A stretch of 64,000 nt of DNA from Variovorax terrae (GCF_022809125.1 NZ_JALGBI010000001.1:620001-684000), one strand, 5' to 3'; positions 16,302 through 25,969 are shown, counted from the stretch's first letter. The notes: generated by a model from the letters alone, not told the origin. A program made the numbers and translations.

Positions 16302-17573
16302 ATGCAACGCCGGTTCACCCTCAAGGCCCTCGCGGCCGCCACCGCCCTGGCCAGCCTTAGCGCTTTGCCAGCCCATGCCGCCGACACCATCAAGGTGGGC
16401 GTGCTGCACAGCCTCTCAGGCACCATGGCGATCTCGGAAACCGTGCTCAAGGACACGGTGCTGATGGCCATCGACGACATCAACAAGAAGGGCGGCGTGC
16501 TGGGCAAGCAGCTCGAGCCCGTGGTGGTCGACCCGGCTTCCAACTGGCCGCTGTTCGCCGAGAAGACCAAGCAGCTGCTCGGCCAGGACAAGGTTTCGGT
16601 GATCTTCGGCTGCTGGACCTCGGTGTCGCGCAAGTCGGTGCTGCCGGTGGTCGAGGAAATGAACGGCCTGCTGTTCTACCCGGTGCAGTACGAGGGTGAA
16701 GAGCTCTCCAAGAACGTGTTCTACACCGGCGCCGCGCCCAACCAGCAGGCCATTCCGGCGGTGGACTACCTGATGAGCAAGGAAGGCGGCGGTGCCAAGC
16801 GCTGGGTGCTGCTGGGCACCGACTACGTCTACCCGCGCACCACCAACAAGATCCTGCGCGCCTACCTCAAGAGCAAGGGCGTGGCCGACAAGGACATCGA
16901 CGAGAAGTACACGCCCTTCGGCCACAGCGACTACCAGACCATCGTGGCCGACATCAAGAAGTTCTCGGCCGGCGGCAAGACGGCGGTGGTCTCCACCATC
17001 AACGGCGACTCCAACGTGCCGTTCTACAAGGAACTGGGCAACGCCGGCCTCAAGGCCAAGGACGTGCCGGTGGTGGCCTTCTCGGTCGGTGAGGAAGAGC
17101 TGCGCGGCGTGGACACCAAGCCGCTGGTCGGCCACCTCGCTGCCTGGAACTACTTCATGAGCCTGAAGAACCCGACCAACACTGAGTTCATCAAGCAGTG
17201 GAGCGACTACGCCAAGGCCAAGAAGATTCCCGGCCACATGGACAAGCCGCTGACCAACGACCCGATGGAAGCCACCTGGATCGGCATCCACATGTGGAAG
17301 CAGGCGGTGGAGAAGGCCAAGTCCACCGACACCGACAAGGTGATCGCCGCCATGGCGGGCCAGACCTTCAAGGCGCCCTCGGGCATCGTCTCCAAGATGG
17401 ACGAGAAGAACCACCACCTGCACAAGAGCGTGTTCATCGGCGAGATCAAGGCCGACGGCCAGTTCAACGTGGTGTGGAAGACGCCCGGCCCGGTCAAGGC
17501 CAAGCCGTGGAGCCCGTACATCGAAGGCAACGACAAGAAGAAGGACGAGCCGGACGGCAAATCCAAGATGTGA
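16302..17573 (+). CDS. urtA: Urea ABC transporter substrate-binding protein
   Basis: 423 residues from the ATG at 16302, preceded by GGAGAA. A signal peptide (about 1-26, ending AHAAD) exports it. The mature protein carries the UrtA hallmarks: IKVGVLHSLSGTMAISE, KQLEPVVVDPASNWPLFAEK, FGCWTSVSRKSVLPVVEE and LLFYPVQYEGEE. It captures urea in the periplasm for the UrtBCDE transporter directly downstream. The window does not hold structural urease genes to use the urea. Confidence 0.97.
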   Translation: MQRRFTLKALAAATALASLSALPAHAADTIKVGVLHSLSGTMAISETVLKDTVLMAIDDINKKGGVLGKQLEPVVVDPASNWPLFAEKTKQLLGQDKVSVIFGCWTSVSRKSVLPVVEEMNGLLFYPVQYEGEELSKNVFYTGAAPNQQAIPAVDYLMSKEGGGAKRWVLLGTDYVYPRTTNKILRAYLKSKGVADKDIDEKYTPFGHSDYQTIVADIKKFSAGGKTAVVSTINGDSNVPFYKELGNAGLKAKDVPVVAFSVGEEELRGVDTKPLVGHLAAWNYFMSLKNPTNTEFIKQWSDYAKAKKIPGHMDKPLTNDPMEATWIGIHMWKQAVEKAKSTDTDKVIAAMAGQTFKAPSGIVSKMDEKNHHLHKSVFIGEIKADGQFNVVWKTPGPVKAKPWSPYIEGNDKKKDEPDGKSKM

Positions 17574-17581
17574 TCCTGGCA

Positions 17582-17668
17582 CACCCCCAGGCAGTGCGCA
17601 TTCCGTGCGCTGCGCCTCCCCCTCGCGAGGGGCAACACCCGCGGCCCGGCCAAGCCGCCTCCGCGGTG
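17582..17668 (+). repeat. CACCCCC...CCGCGGTG junction repeat, copy 1
   Basis: Opens with CACCCCCAGG, contains a GC-rich hairpin centred on CCCCTCGCGAGGGG, and ends GCGGCCCGGCCAAGCCGCC then CCGCGGTG. The same blocks recur at 21481-21555 and, reversed, at 63018-63091. It begins 8 nt after the urtA stop codon and fills much of the gap to urtB; the hairpin could attenuate or stabilise the urt transcript. Confidence 0.75.
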
Positions 17669-17791
17669 TTTCCCGAAGCGCCGGGGAGGCTCCCGGGGGC
17701 TTCGATCCCATCTGGCGGGCCGGCTCCTCGTTCCTGACATGGGGCCCGCCTGTTTGAAGTACCTACCCCGGAGCACCGCAAGGTTTTCGCC

Positions 17792-19375
17792 ATGTTCAGG
17801 CTATTTGTCACCACCGCCCTGGCCGCACTCGCGCTGGCGGCCGGCAGCGCGCAGGCGCTCACCGCCGGGGAAGCCCGGGCCATCGCGTCCGGTGAATCGG
17901 AGTCGCGCATCGACGCGCTCAATAAGGCAGTGCTCACCGCCGACGAGAAAACCCGCGCCTTCCTGCAGGCGCTCGCGGACGACGCCGTCAAGCTCACCGA
18001 CAGGCAGGTGATCGTCATCCGGAACGACAAGGGCTACGACCCCGTCACCGGCGCCGAAGTGAAGGTGCCGGGCGATGCGGAAGACGTGGTCAACAACAAC
18101 CTCATGCGCAGCGCCATCGACAGCGCCATGGCCGCCCTGCACCTGGGCGATCCCGACGACAAGGTGCGCGCCGCGGCCGTCAAGGCGCTGGTGACCAGCC
18201 CCGACGAATCGCGCCTGCCGCTGCTGGACAAGGCGCTGGCCGCCGAGCAGAACGTGGGCATCAAGGCCCAGCTCGAACTGGCGCGCGCCGCTACGCTGCT
18301 GGCCAGCAGCGACAAGGCCCGGCGCCTGGAGGCCGTGCAGGCCCTGGGCCAGAGCCGCAACCCGGCCACCAAGCTACTGCTCAACGAACGCCTGGCCGAC
18401 GAAACCGACGCCGACGTCAAGGCCGGCCTGCAGGCCGCCATCAAGAACATCCAGGCATCGCTGGTGTGGGGCGACCGCATCAACGCCGTCTTCAGCGGCA
18501 TCAGCCTGGGCTCGGTGCTGCTGCTGGCCGCGCTGGGCCTGGCCATCACCTACGGGCTGATGGGCGTGATCAACATGGCGCACGGCGAGCTGATGATGAT
18601 CGGCGCCTATGCCACCTACGTGATGCAGGGCCTGTTCCAGAAGTACCTGCCCGAATCGCTGTTCGACGGCTACCTGATCGCCGCGATTCCCGTGTCGTTT
18701 CTGGCCTCGGCCCTGGTCGGCGCGCTGCTGGAGCGCGGCGTGATCCGCTTCCTCTACGGCCGGCCGCTGGAGACGCTGCTGGCCACCTGGGGCATCAGCC
18801 TGATGCTGCAGCAGGGGGTGCGCACGATCTTCGGCGCGCAGAACGTGGGCGTGGAGAACCCGGCCTGGATGAGCGGCGGCTTCACGATGCTGAGCAACGT
18901 CACGCTGCCGTGGAACCGCATCTGCATCATCGTGTTCGCGGCGCTGGTGCTGCTGGCCGTGGCCTGGCTGATCGGCCGGACGCGCCTGGGCCTGTTCGTG
19001 CGCGGCGTCACGCAGAACCGGCCCATTGCCTCGTGCATGGGCGTGAACACGGCGCGCATCGACACCTACGCCTTCGCGCTCGGCTCCGGCATCGCCGGCC
19101 TGGCGGGCTGCGCCCTGAGCCAGATCGGCAACGTGGGGCCCGACCTGGGGCAGGGCTACATCGTGGACTCGTTCATGGTGGTGGTGCTCGGCGGCGTGGG
19201 CCAACTGGCCGGCACCGTGTATGCGGCGCTGGGCCTGGGCATCCTCAACAAGTTCATCGAGGGCTGGGCCGGCGCGGTGCTGGCCAAGATCGCGGTGCTG
19301 GTCTTCATCATCATCTTCATTCAAAAGAGACCTCAGGGCATCTTCGCTGCCAAGGGCCGGAGTGCAGAGGCATGA
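17792..19375 (+). CDS. urtB: Urea ABC transporter permease UrtB
   Basis: 527 residues, longer than LivH-type permeases because a signal peptide and about 200 extracytoplasmic residues precede the membrane domain, as is normal for UrtB. From about residue 225 it is a LivH-like permease: LGLAITYGLMGVINMAHGELMMIGAY, RPLETLLATWGISLMLQQGVR and LGQGYIVDSFMVVVLGGVGQLAGTV. Its stop overlaps the start of urtC (ATGA). Confidence 0.97.
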   Translation: MFRLFVTTALAALALAAGSAQALTAGEARAIASGESESRIDALNKAVLTADEKTRAFLQALADDAVKLTDRQVIVIRNDKGYDPVTGAEVKVPGDAEDVVNNNLMRSAIDSAMAALHLGDPDDKVRAAAVKALVTSPDESRLPLLDKALAAEQNVGIKAQLELARAATLLASSDKARRLEAVQALGQSRNPATKLLLNERLADETDADVKAGLQAAIKNIQASLVWGDRINAVFSGISLGSVLLLAALGLAITYGLMGVINMAHGELMMIGAYATYVMQGLFQKYLPESLFDGYLIAAIPVSFLASALVGALLERGVIRFLYGRPLETLLATWGISLMLQQGVRTIFGAQNVGVENPAWMSGGFTMLSNVTLPWNRICIIVFAALVLLAVAWLIGRTRLGLFVRGVTQNRPIASCMGVNTARIDTYAFALGSGIAGLAGCALSQIGNVGPDLGQGYIVDSFMVVVLGGVGQLAGTVYAALGLGILNKFIEGWAGAVLAKIAVLVFIIIFIQKRPQGIFAAKGRSAEA

Positions 19376-20604
19376 GCAAGGTCTTACTTCCCACCAAAGG
19401 CCCGCTGCTGGGCGGCAAGGGCTGGACGGCTTTCTTCGCCGCGCTGATCGCTGTCTGCGCCGTGGCACCACTGCTCAACCTCGTGGTGCCCGCCGGCAGC
19501 GCCTTCCACATGAGCGACTACGCGGTTGCCCTGCTCGGCAAGATCATGTGCTACGCCATCTGCGCGCTCGCGATGGACCTGATCTGGGGCTACACCGGCA
19601 TCCTGTCGCTGGGCCACGGCCTGTTCTTCGCGCTCGGCGGCTATGCCATGGGCATGTACCTGATGCGCCAGATTGGCCGCGACGGCAACTACCACAGCGA
19701 CCTGCCGGACTTCATGGTGTTCCTGGACTGGAAGGAACTGCCCTGGCACTGGCTGCTGTCGGGCAGCTTCGGCGCCACGCTGGTGCTGGTCGTCGCGGTG
19801 CCGGGGCTGGTGGCCCTCGTGTTCGGCTTCTTCGCCTTCCGCTCGCGCATCAAGGGCGTGTATTTCTCCATCATCACGCAGGCCATGACCTACGCCGCCA
19901 TGCTGCTGTTCTTTCGCAACGAGACCGGCTTCGGCGGCAACAACGGCTTCACCGATTTCAAGCGCATCCTCGGCATCCCGATCGCCACGCAGCAGATGCG
20001 CATGACACTGTTCGTGCTGACGGGGCTCACGCTGCTGGGCTTCTTCCTGCTGGCCCGCTGGCTGGTGGGCAGCAAGTTCGGCCGCGTGCTGCAGGCCATC
20101 CGTGATGCCGAGACGCGCGTCATGTTCTCGGGCTACAACCCGCTGCCCTACAAGCTCACCATCTGGGTCATCTCGGCCATGATGTGCGGCGTGGCCGGCG
20201 CGCTGTACGTGCCGCAGGTGGGCATCATCAACCCGGGCGAGATGAGCACCGCCGCCTCGATCGAGATCGCGGTCTGGACGGCGGTGGGCGGGCGCGCCAC
20301 GCTGATCGGCCCCATCGTCGGCGCCTTCGTCGTCAACGGCGCCAAGAGCTGGCTCACCGTCACGGCGCCGGAGTACTGGCTGTATTTCCTGGGCGCGCTG
20401 TTCATCGTGGTCACCCTGTTCCTGCCGCAGGGCCTCGCCGGCCTCGCGCGCAGGCTGGCCAGCCGCAAGGCGGCCGCACCCTCGCCGGCCGAGCCGCCCG
20501 CTGCGGCCGGCCCGCAGGCGGTGAGCGCCTCTGCCATTCTTGAGCCGGGCGTGGAGGGCGGCGGCCTGCCGCCGGTCTCGGCCGTGGAAGGAGCCCGCCC
20601 ATGA
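19372..20604 (+). CDS. urtC: Urea ABC transporter permease UrtC
   Basis: 410 residues, starting at the ATG that overlaps the urtB stop. LivM-like with many membrane helices; AMDLIWGYTGILSLGHGLFFALGGYAMGMYLMR and SRIKGVYFSIITQAMTYAAMLLFFRNETGFGGNNGFTDFK are typical of UrtC. The C-terminus (from about residue 365) is a long Ala/Pro/Gly-rich tail that looks disordered. Its stop overlaps the start of urtD. Confidence 0.97.
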   Translation: MSKVLLPTKGPLLGGKGWTAFFAALIAVCAVAPLLNLVVPAGSAFHMSDYAVALLGKIMCYAICALAMDLIWGYTGILSLGHGLFFALGGYAMGMYLMRQIGRDGNYHSDLPDFMVFLDWKELPWHWLLSGSFGATLVLVVAVPGLVALVFGFFAFRSRIKGVYFSIITQAMTYAAMLLFFRNETGFGGNNGFTDFKRILGIPIATQQMRMTLFVLTGLTLLGFFLLARWLVGSKFGRVLQAIRDAETRVMFSGYNPLPYKLTIWVISAMMCGVAGALYVPQVGIINPGEMSTAASIEIAVWTAVGGRATLIGPIVGAFVVNGAKSWLTVTAPEYWLYFLGALFIVVTLFLPQGLAGLARRLASRKAAAPSPAEPPAAAGPQAVSASAILEPGVEGGGLPPVSAVEGARP

Positions 20605-21476
20605 CCCCCGACCTGATGGACGCCGGCGCCCGGCGCGTCGCGGCCCATCAGGGCCTGCCGCCGACGGGCCTGACCGAGTCCGGCGGCCGTGCCGCGGGCT
20701 TCTCGCGCCTGGTGGCGCCCGGCGAGGTGGACGTGGCGCACGGCCGCATCCTCTACCTCGAAGACGTGAGCGTGAGCTTCGACGGCTTCAAGGCCATCAA
20801 CAAGCTGTCGCTCGACATCGCGCCCGGCGAGCTGCGCTGCATCATCGGCCCCAATGGCGCGGGCAAGACCACGATGATGGACATCATCACCGGCAAGACC
20901 CGGCCCGACGAAGGCCGGGTGTTCTTCGGCAGCACCATCGACCTGCTGCGCCACAAGGAAGCCGAGATCGCGCAGCTGGGCATCGGCCGCAAGTTTCAGA
21001 AGCCCACCGTGTTCGAGCATCTCACCGTGTTCGAGAACCTGGAACTCGCGCTCAAGACCGACAAGGGCGTGAAGTCGTCGATGTTCTTCCGGCTCGACTC
21101 GGCGCAGGGCGACCGGCTGGCCGAGGTGTTGCACACCATCCACCTGGCCGACAGCATGTCGCGCCAGGCCGGCAACCTGAGCCACGGCCAGAAGCAGTGG
21201 CTGGAGATCGGCATGCTGCTGATGCAGGACCCGAAGCTGCTGCTGCTCGACGAGCCCGTGGCCGGCATGACCGACGAGGAGACGGCGCGCACGGCCGAGC
21301 TGTTCCTCACGCTCAAGGGCCGGCATTCGCTGATGGTGGTGGAGCACGACATGAGCTTCATCAAGGCCATCTCCGAGATCGTCACCGTGCTGTGCGACGG
21401 CTCGGTGCTGGCGCAGGGAACGCTCGATCAGGTGCAGGCCGATGAAAGAGTCATTGAGGTGTACCTTGGACGTTGA
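20601..21476 (+). CDS. urtD: Urea ABC transporter ATP-binding protein UrtD
   Basis: 291 residues, with a leader of about 48 residues before the ABC domain that starts GRILYLEDVSVSFDGFKAINKLS. Walker A is GPNGAGKTT, the signature LSHGQKQ and Walker B LLLLDEP followed by VAGMTDEE, the LivG-type pattern. FQKPTVFEHLTVFENLELAL is typical of UrtD. It powers urea import with UrtE. Confidence 0.97.
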   Translation: MTPDLMDAGARRVAAHQGLPPTGLTESGGRAAGFSRLVAPGEVDVAHGRILYLEDVSVSFDGFKAINKLSLDIAPGELRCIIGPNGAGKTTMMDIITGKTRPDEGRVFFGSTIDLLRHKEAEIAQLGIGRKFQKPTVFEHLTVFENLELALKTDKGVKSSMFFRLDSAQGDRLAEVLHTIHLADSMSRQAGNLSHGQKQWLEIGMLLMQDPKLLLLDEPVAGMTDEETARTAELFLTLKGRHSLMVVEHDMSFIKAISEIVTVLCDGSVLAQGTLDQVQADERVIEVYLGR

Positions 21477-21480
21477 ATCC

Positions 21481-21555
21481 CACCCCCGATGCGCCTGCGG
21501 CGCTCCCCCCTCAAGGGGACGCCACCAGCGGCCCGGCGAAGCCGGTTCCGCGGTG
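21481..21555 (+). repeat. CACCCCC...CCGCGGTG junction repeat, copy 2
   Basis: CACCCCCGATGCGCCTGCGG, a CCCCCCTCAAGGGG-type hairpin, CCACCAGCGGCCCGGC and AAGCCGGTTCCGCGGTG, the best-preserved plus-strand copy. It begins 5 nt after the urtD stop codon and separates urtD from urtE, two genes that in related operons are usually close together. Confidence 0.8.
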
Positions 21556-21595
21556 GCCCGCGCGACAACATGCTCCGTGGCCAAGGACAATTGAC

Positions 21596-22288
21596 ATGCT
21601 CTCGGTTAAAAACATCAACCAGTACTACGGCGGCTCGCACATCCTGCGCGACGTGAGCCTCCAGGCGCGCCAGGGCCAGGTGACCGTGCTGCTGGGCCAC
21701 AACGGCGTGGGCAAGACCACGCTGCTCAAGAGCCTGATGGGGTTGGTGCCGATCAAGACCGGCAGCATCGAGTTCGACGGCCGGCCGATCCAGAACGCCA
21801 CGCCCTACGAGCGCGCCCGCGCCGGCATCGGCTTCGTGCCGCAGGGCCGCGAGATCTTCGCCCGGCTCACGGTGGAGGAAAACCTGCGCATGGGACTGGC
21901 CTACAAGAGCGGCAGCACGCCGATCCCGGCCGAGCTGTATGAACTCTTTCCCGTGCTCAGGCAGATGCTGGGCCGGCGCGGCGGCGACCTCTCGGGCGGC
22001 CAGCAGCAGCAACTGGCCATTGCGCGCGCCCTGGCCGCGAAGCCCAAACTGCTGATCCTGGACGAGCCCACCGAAGGCATCCAGCCGAGCATCATCAAGG
22101 ACATCGGCCGCGTGATCCGCATGCTGGCCGACCGTGGCGACATGGCCATCCTGCTGGTGGAGCAGTACTACGACTTCGCGCAGGAGCTGGCCGACGACTA
22201 CCTCGTGATGGAGCGCGGCGAGTTCATCGCGCGCGGGCCGGGCAGCGAGATGGAGGCGCGGGGCATCCGCCAACTGGTGGCGATCTGA
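21596..22288 (+). CDS. urtE: Urea ABC transporter ATP-binding protein UrtE
   Basis: 230 residues from the ATG at 21596; the longer frame would translate the junction repeat and is rejected. LivF-type ABC protein: MLSVKNINQYYGGSHILRDVS, Walker A GHNGVGKTT, signature LSGGQQQQLAIARAL, Walker B LLILDEP then TEGIQPSIIKDIG. It is the second ATPase of the urea importer and the last gene of the urt block. Confidence 0.97.
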   Translation: MLSVKNINQYYGGSHILRDVSLQARQGQVTVLLGHNGVGKTTLLKSLMGLVPIKTGSIEFDGRPIQNATPYERARAGIGFVPQGREIFARLTVEENLRMGLAYKSGSTPIPAELYELFPVLRQMLGRRGGDLSGGQQQQLAIARALAAKPKLLILDEPTEGIQPSIIKDIGRVIRMLADRGDMAILLVEQYYDFAQELADDYLVMERGEFIARGPGSEMEARGIRQLVAI

Positions 22289-22341
22289 GGCGCCGCGCCT
22301 GCCGGCGCGCGAAACGGGGCCGGGTTCTAGAATCTGCCGTC

Positions 22342-22782
22342 ATGGCCCAGCCTTCCAGACCCGCATCCGCGGCCTCGCCGGAGGGCGGCGGCCTGCCCGG
22401 GCCCTCCTTGTTCATGTACGTCAAGATCCCGGTCGGCGCTGATAGCGGGGACGAACTGCACCAGCGGGAGGAAACGATCGACCAGGCCCTTCAGGGGCAG
22501 GGCATCGGCTCGGTGCTGGGGTGGGGCGATTCGCTGGGGGAGCCCCGGCCCGATGGTTCCCGTGTGGCGGCGTTCGTCCGCATCGACATCGACGTCACCG
22601 ACCAGGCCGCCGCGAGGACGCTGCTGCAGGACCTGCTGCCGGCGCTGGGTGCCCCGGTGGGCACCGAGATTCACTACACCGTCGATCACGCGGCCCTGCA
22701 GGATGTCTACGCCGCCTCGGGCTGGCTGCTGGCGCAGCCCATCGCGGCGGCGCAGCACCACATCCGCGGCGCCTGGCGCTGA
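22342..22782 (+). CDS. Conserved-looking hypothetical protein
   Basis: 146 residues. No signal peptide or membrane helix. Visible blocks are LFMYVKIPVGADSGDELHQREETIDQALQGQGIGSVLGWGDSLG and VAAFVRIDIDVTDQAAARTLLQDLLPALGAPVGTEIHYT, suggesting a small alpha/beta fold. I recall similar unnamed proteins in proteobacteria but cannot assign a function. It follows urtE by 53 nt in the same direction and converges on the tannase gene. Confidence 0.75.
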   Translation: MAQPSRPASAASPEGGGLPGPSLFMYVKIPVGADSGDELHQREETIDQALQGQGIGSVLGWGDSLGEPRPDGSRVAAFVRIDIDVTDQAAARTLLQDLLPALGAPVGTEIHYTVDHAALQDVYAASGWLLAQPIAAAQHHIRGAWR

Positions 22783-22847
22783 CCCTTGGGCCGCCGGCAC
22801 CGCGCGCCGCCATCTGCGGGGCGCGGCACCGGCGGCCCGCTGGCGCC

Positions 22848-24518
22848 TCAGGGGGCTGCGCAGACGAAGCTGCTGGCGTCGTCGGTGCTGCCGCTGCCCT
22901 TGTAGCGGGCCACCTGCGGGTAGGGGCACAGCGGGCGGGTGCGCGTGGTGACGCCCGCGATGACCTTGGAGGCGGTGATCGCCTTCGGCGCGGCGCCCTT
23001 CTCGGACCAGGCCATCAACGAACGGAAGATGTCGCGGTCGGCGGTCATGGGCACCGCGCCGCTGGAGCCCTGGCCGAACGAGTCCGTGCCCGCGCCGCCG
23101 CTGCAGTGGCCCATGCCCGGCACCATGTAGAGCCGCGCGAAATCATCCGTGGAGCCCATTTGCTGCTGCATCGCGTTGTAGTACTTCACCGTGCCCTGCG
23201 GCATGATGAGCTGGTCTGCCCAGCCGTGGTGCATGATGAGCTTGCCGCCGCGCTTGCGGAACATGCTCAGGTCCGGGTTGTCGCTGGCCATCATCGGGCC
23301 GACCATGCGGATGTTGTCGTTGAAGAACGTCTCGTAGTTCTGGTAGGTCAGCGTCCGCCAGTCCCACGTGGGGTCGAAGTAGACCCAGTAGCGGGCCTGT
23401 TCGGTCGGGATCGGGAACGGGGCGGCACCGCCCAGCGAACCGATGTCCGCGCCGCGTTCGATGCCGGGCCAGAGCAGATCGCCCGCGACGTTGCGCGCGC
23501 CGTTCCAGATCTTCTGCACCGACGTGGCTTCGGCCGGGCTCAGGCAGGTGCCGTCCGCCGAGGTGCAGCCCGCGCGCGTGATGGTCGCGTCCTGTCGCGG
23601 GTCGTAGGTGCAGGCGCGCGGATCGCCGATCACGCCGTCCACCACGCCGTCGCTGGCGTCGCAGGCGGCCACCGCGCGCGAGGTGGCCAGCGCGGTCTTG
23701 GCGCTGGACAGCGGCGTGACGTTCTCGGACTTGTAGACGACCTGGGGCCAGATCTGGAAGGCCTGGAAGCGGTCCCAGTGGACGGCCGGCGCGCCTGCGA
23801 GGATCGCGTCGTAGTCCTCGGGGAACTGCTGCGCCATGCGCAGGCCCTGGCGGCCGCCCGTGGAGCAGCCGTACCAGTACGAGCGCAGCGCGTCCTGCCC
23901 GTAGAAGGCCTTGGTGATCTGCTTGCCCACCACCGCCATCAGGTGCTCGGAGCGGTAGGCGAAATCCGCCTGCAGCTGCGTGTTCGGCGTGCCGTCGGCG
24001 TTCATGCCGAACGCGCCGGAGAGCGCGTTGGTGGAATGCCCGGTGTCGGTCGTGACGCCGACGAAGCCCTGGCGCACCGAGTCCGACGCCACCGCGGGCG
24101 TGCCGCCCGCATAGACGCCGTTGCCTTCTGCGCGGAAGCGGCCGTTCCAGTTGCTGGACGGCAGCGTCACCCAGATGTTGACCGCGGGGTCGACCTTCAG
24201 CTTCACCAGGCAGTACGCGGTGCCGCTGGCGGTGCCGGTGCTCACGCTGAGGATGCTCGCCGGCGCGTCCGCGCTGATCTGCGTCGCCCCGATGCCGGCC
24301 ATCGTGCAGTCCAGCTTCGGCGCGATGGCCAGGTTGTCGGGGACGGCCGGCAGCGATGCGATTGCGTTGCTGTCCACGGGCGGCGGCGTGGTGCCGCCGC
24401 CGCTGCCGCCGCTCGTGGCGTTCAGCGAATCGCCGCCGCCGCCACAGCCGGCCAGGATGGCGGCCATGAGAACGCCGATTCCGAGCGGCGCAGGGGCTCT
24501 CCAGTGTCTACTCATCAT
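22848..24518 (-). CDS. Tannase/feruloyl esterase family lipoprotein 1
   Basis: 556 residues. A lipoprotein signal (lipobox AILAGC, Cys25) and a Gly-rich linker precede the tannase fold. The family's CS-D-HC motif is intact: YGCSTGGRQG with the nucleophile near Ser219, Asp in HHGWADQLI, and GMGHCSGG with the catalytic His next to Cys; the two cysteines form a disulfide in characterised relatives. It should hydrolyse aromatic ester bonds such as galloyl or feruloyl esters outside the inner membrane. The ATG at 24518 has GGAG 6 nt upstream. The AraC gene lies upstream on the same strand. Confidence 0.9.
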   Translation of the reverse strand: MMSRHWRAPAPLGIGVLMAAILAGCGGGGDSLNATSGGSGGGTTPPPVDSNAIASLPAVPDNLAIAPKLDCTMAGIGATQISADAPASILSVSTGTASGTAYCLVKLKVDPAVNIWVTLPSSNWNGRFRAEGNGVYAGGTPAVASDSVRQGFVGVTTDTGHSTNALSGAFGMNADGTPNTQLQADFAYRSEHLMAVVGKQITKAFYGQDALRSYWYGCSTGGRQGLRMAQQFPEDYDAILAGAPAVHWDRFQAFQIWPQVVYKSENVTPLSSAKTALATSRAVAACDASDGVVDGVIGDPRACTYDPRQDATITRAGCTSADGTCLSPAEATSVQKIWNGARNVAGDLLWPGIERGADIGSLGGAAPFPIPTEQARYWVYFDPTWDWRTLTYQNYETFFNDNIRMVGPMMASDNPDLSMFRKRGGKLIMHHGWADQLIMPQGTVKYYNAMQQQMGSTDDFARLYMVPGMGHCSGGAGTDSFGQGSSGAVPMTADRDIFRSLMAWSEKGAAPKAITASKVIAGVTTRTRPLCPYPQVARYKGSGSTDDASSFVCAAP

Positions 24519-24782
24519 GCTTGTCTCCTAAAAACGCCTCGATGGGCTGAGGGGAGTATCTGGAGCGCTCCGGCGCCCTGCCAGGCGGGCGGCGCGAAGA
24601 TGTCCGCGCTGCGCGCTGATTGCGCGGTTGTCGTGCAGGATTTCGATTGACTAGCCGGCATCGCACTGCGCCGGCAGAGATCCACCACGCGCGCTTGATC
24701 GACAGGTGCGATTCCAGTTCCACCGCCACACCCCGGGCGCTTGCGCCTGTGCATGGTTTCGCCAGCAACGCAGGTATCGCAT

Positions 24783-24802
24783 GCCCGGCCGTGGTGCCGG
24801 GC
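24783..24802 (-). terminator. Possible hairpin behind the first AraC gene
   Basis: A 7-bp stem GCCCGGC/GCCGGGC with a 6-nt loop lies 14 nt after the AraC stop codon. There is no T tract, so termination is only possible. The rest of 24519-24815 shows no gene. Confidence 0.3.
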
Positions 24803-24815
24803 CGTGGCCGCACGG

Positions 24816-25685
24816 TTATTTGCGCTTCAAGTACTTTCTTGCAGCACCCGGCGTGACGCCGAGTATGTCCTGGAAACTGCGCGTCATGTGAGCCTGGCTA
24901 GCGAAGCCGGCTTCGAGTGCGATATCGAACAGCGAAGCGCTGTTCGACTGAATCATCTTGCGGGCGCGCTCCACCCGTTTTTCCAGCACGTAGCGGTGAG
25001 GTGAGGTGCCGGTCGAATTCCGGAACAGCCGAACGAACTGGGCCTTGCTCATCCCGGTTGCAGACGACAACGCCGACAGCGAAAGATCGGCGGCCAGATC
25101 GTGAGCAATCATCTCTTCGATTCGCGCCCATTGCCAGGGATTCAGCTTGCCGCGCTCCTGGCCCAGGGAGGGCGCGCGTACACCGCGAGTCCGGCAAAGA
25201 TGGAGGACAGCCCCAACGGACAGCGATTCGGCGAACAACGCGCCATTGGGACAACCCAGGCGTATCTCATGCACCATGGCCCGCATGACAGCCGCCAGAG
25301 AGGGGTCGGAGAAATGCAGGCTCTGTCGGAGTGGCGTGGTCACCAGTTGATCGTCGAGAAAGCCCTGGCGTACCAACGCGCGGGTGTCGAGGTCCAGCAG
25401 GATTCTCTGTGCCTGGAAGGCGCCGCGGTGATTTACCTTCACCTCGATGTCAGGATTGAAGATCGCAAACGACCCTGCGTCGATATCCAGTTCGGCGCTT
25501 CGCCCCTGACTACTGAGCCGGCTGCCCATGTTGCCTGTGGAGAGCAGCGAGACACGGGTGATCTGTGGAGTGAACTTGCGTTGCCAGCTACCGCCCGGCG
25601 TGCCGAGGCAACCCACGGGCAGGCCTTGCCATCGACTGAGCTGATCAGACGTCAGCAATGAAAGATTCTCGAGTTCCTCGGGCAT
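24816..25685 (-). CDS. AraC-family transcriptional regulator 1
   Basis: 289 residues from the ATG at 25685; a GTG at 25709 is an alternative. The C-terminal AraC DNA-binding domain is complete: DLAADLSLSALSSATGMSKAQFVRLFRNSTGTSPHRYVLEKRVERARKMI and a second helix-turn-helix FDIALEAGFASQAHMTRSFQDILGVTPGAARKYL. The N-terminal half is a cupin-like sensing domain. It is divergent from the second tannase and upstream of the first, so it probably controls one or both. It resembles the regulator at 29466-30344 along its length. Confidence 0.9.
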   Translation of the reverse strand: MPEELENLSLLTSDQLSRWQGLPVGCLGTPGGSWQRKFTPQITRVSLLSTGNMGSRLSSQGRSAELDIDAGSFAIFNPDIEVKVNHRGAFQAQRILLDLDTRALVRQGFLDDQLVTTPLRQSLHFSDPSLAAVMRAMVHEIRLGCPNGALFAESLSVGAVLHLCRTRGVRAPSLGQERGKLNPWQWARIEEMIAHDLAADLSLSALSSATGMSKAQFVRLFRNSTGTSPHRYVLEKRVERARKMIQSNSASLFDIALEAGFASQAHMTRSFQDILGVTPGAARKYLKRK

Positions 25686-25969
25686 TCGGTATCTCAACGA
25701 CTTGCGCACAACCGAAGAATCATCTCACTTTCGCCCAGAAAAAAGGGCGCTGTTCGAGTCGAGCGGGTTTCCCCTAGGGCTGTTTCATGGCGCCCTGGCC
25801 GCCTCCATGAGCCGTCTGTGCAATGCCGCGTCGATTGTGAAAGACAAAGCGACGCCACGCCGATGTAATGCGAGGCCACACGTCGGGGCTGCTGCATTGC
25901 AGTTTTTGACGTGATGGACAAAGAACCGTGGTGCATCGATCGATGCAGGACACCAACCAGGAGATATCA
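25686..25969. other. Divergent regulatory region between AraC 1 and tannase 2
   Basis: 284 bases, visibly richer in A and T than most of the window, with no gene. Promoters for both divergent genes and the AraC binding sites are expected here; I could not define them by eye. AGGAG (25959-25963) belongs to the tannase 2 start. Confidence 0.45.
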
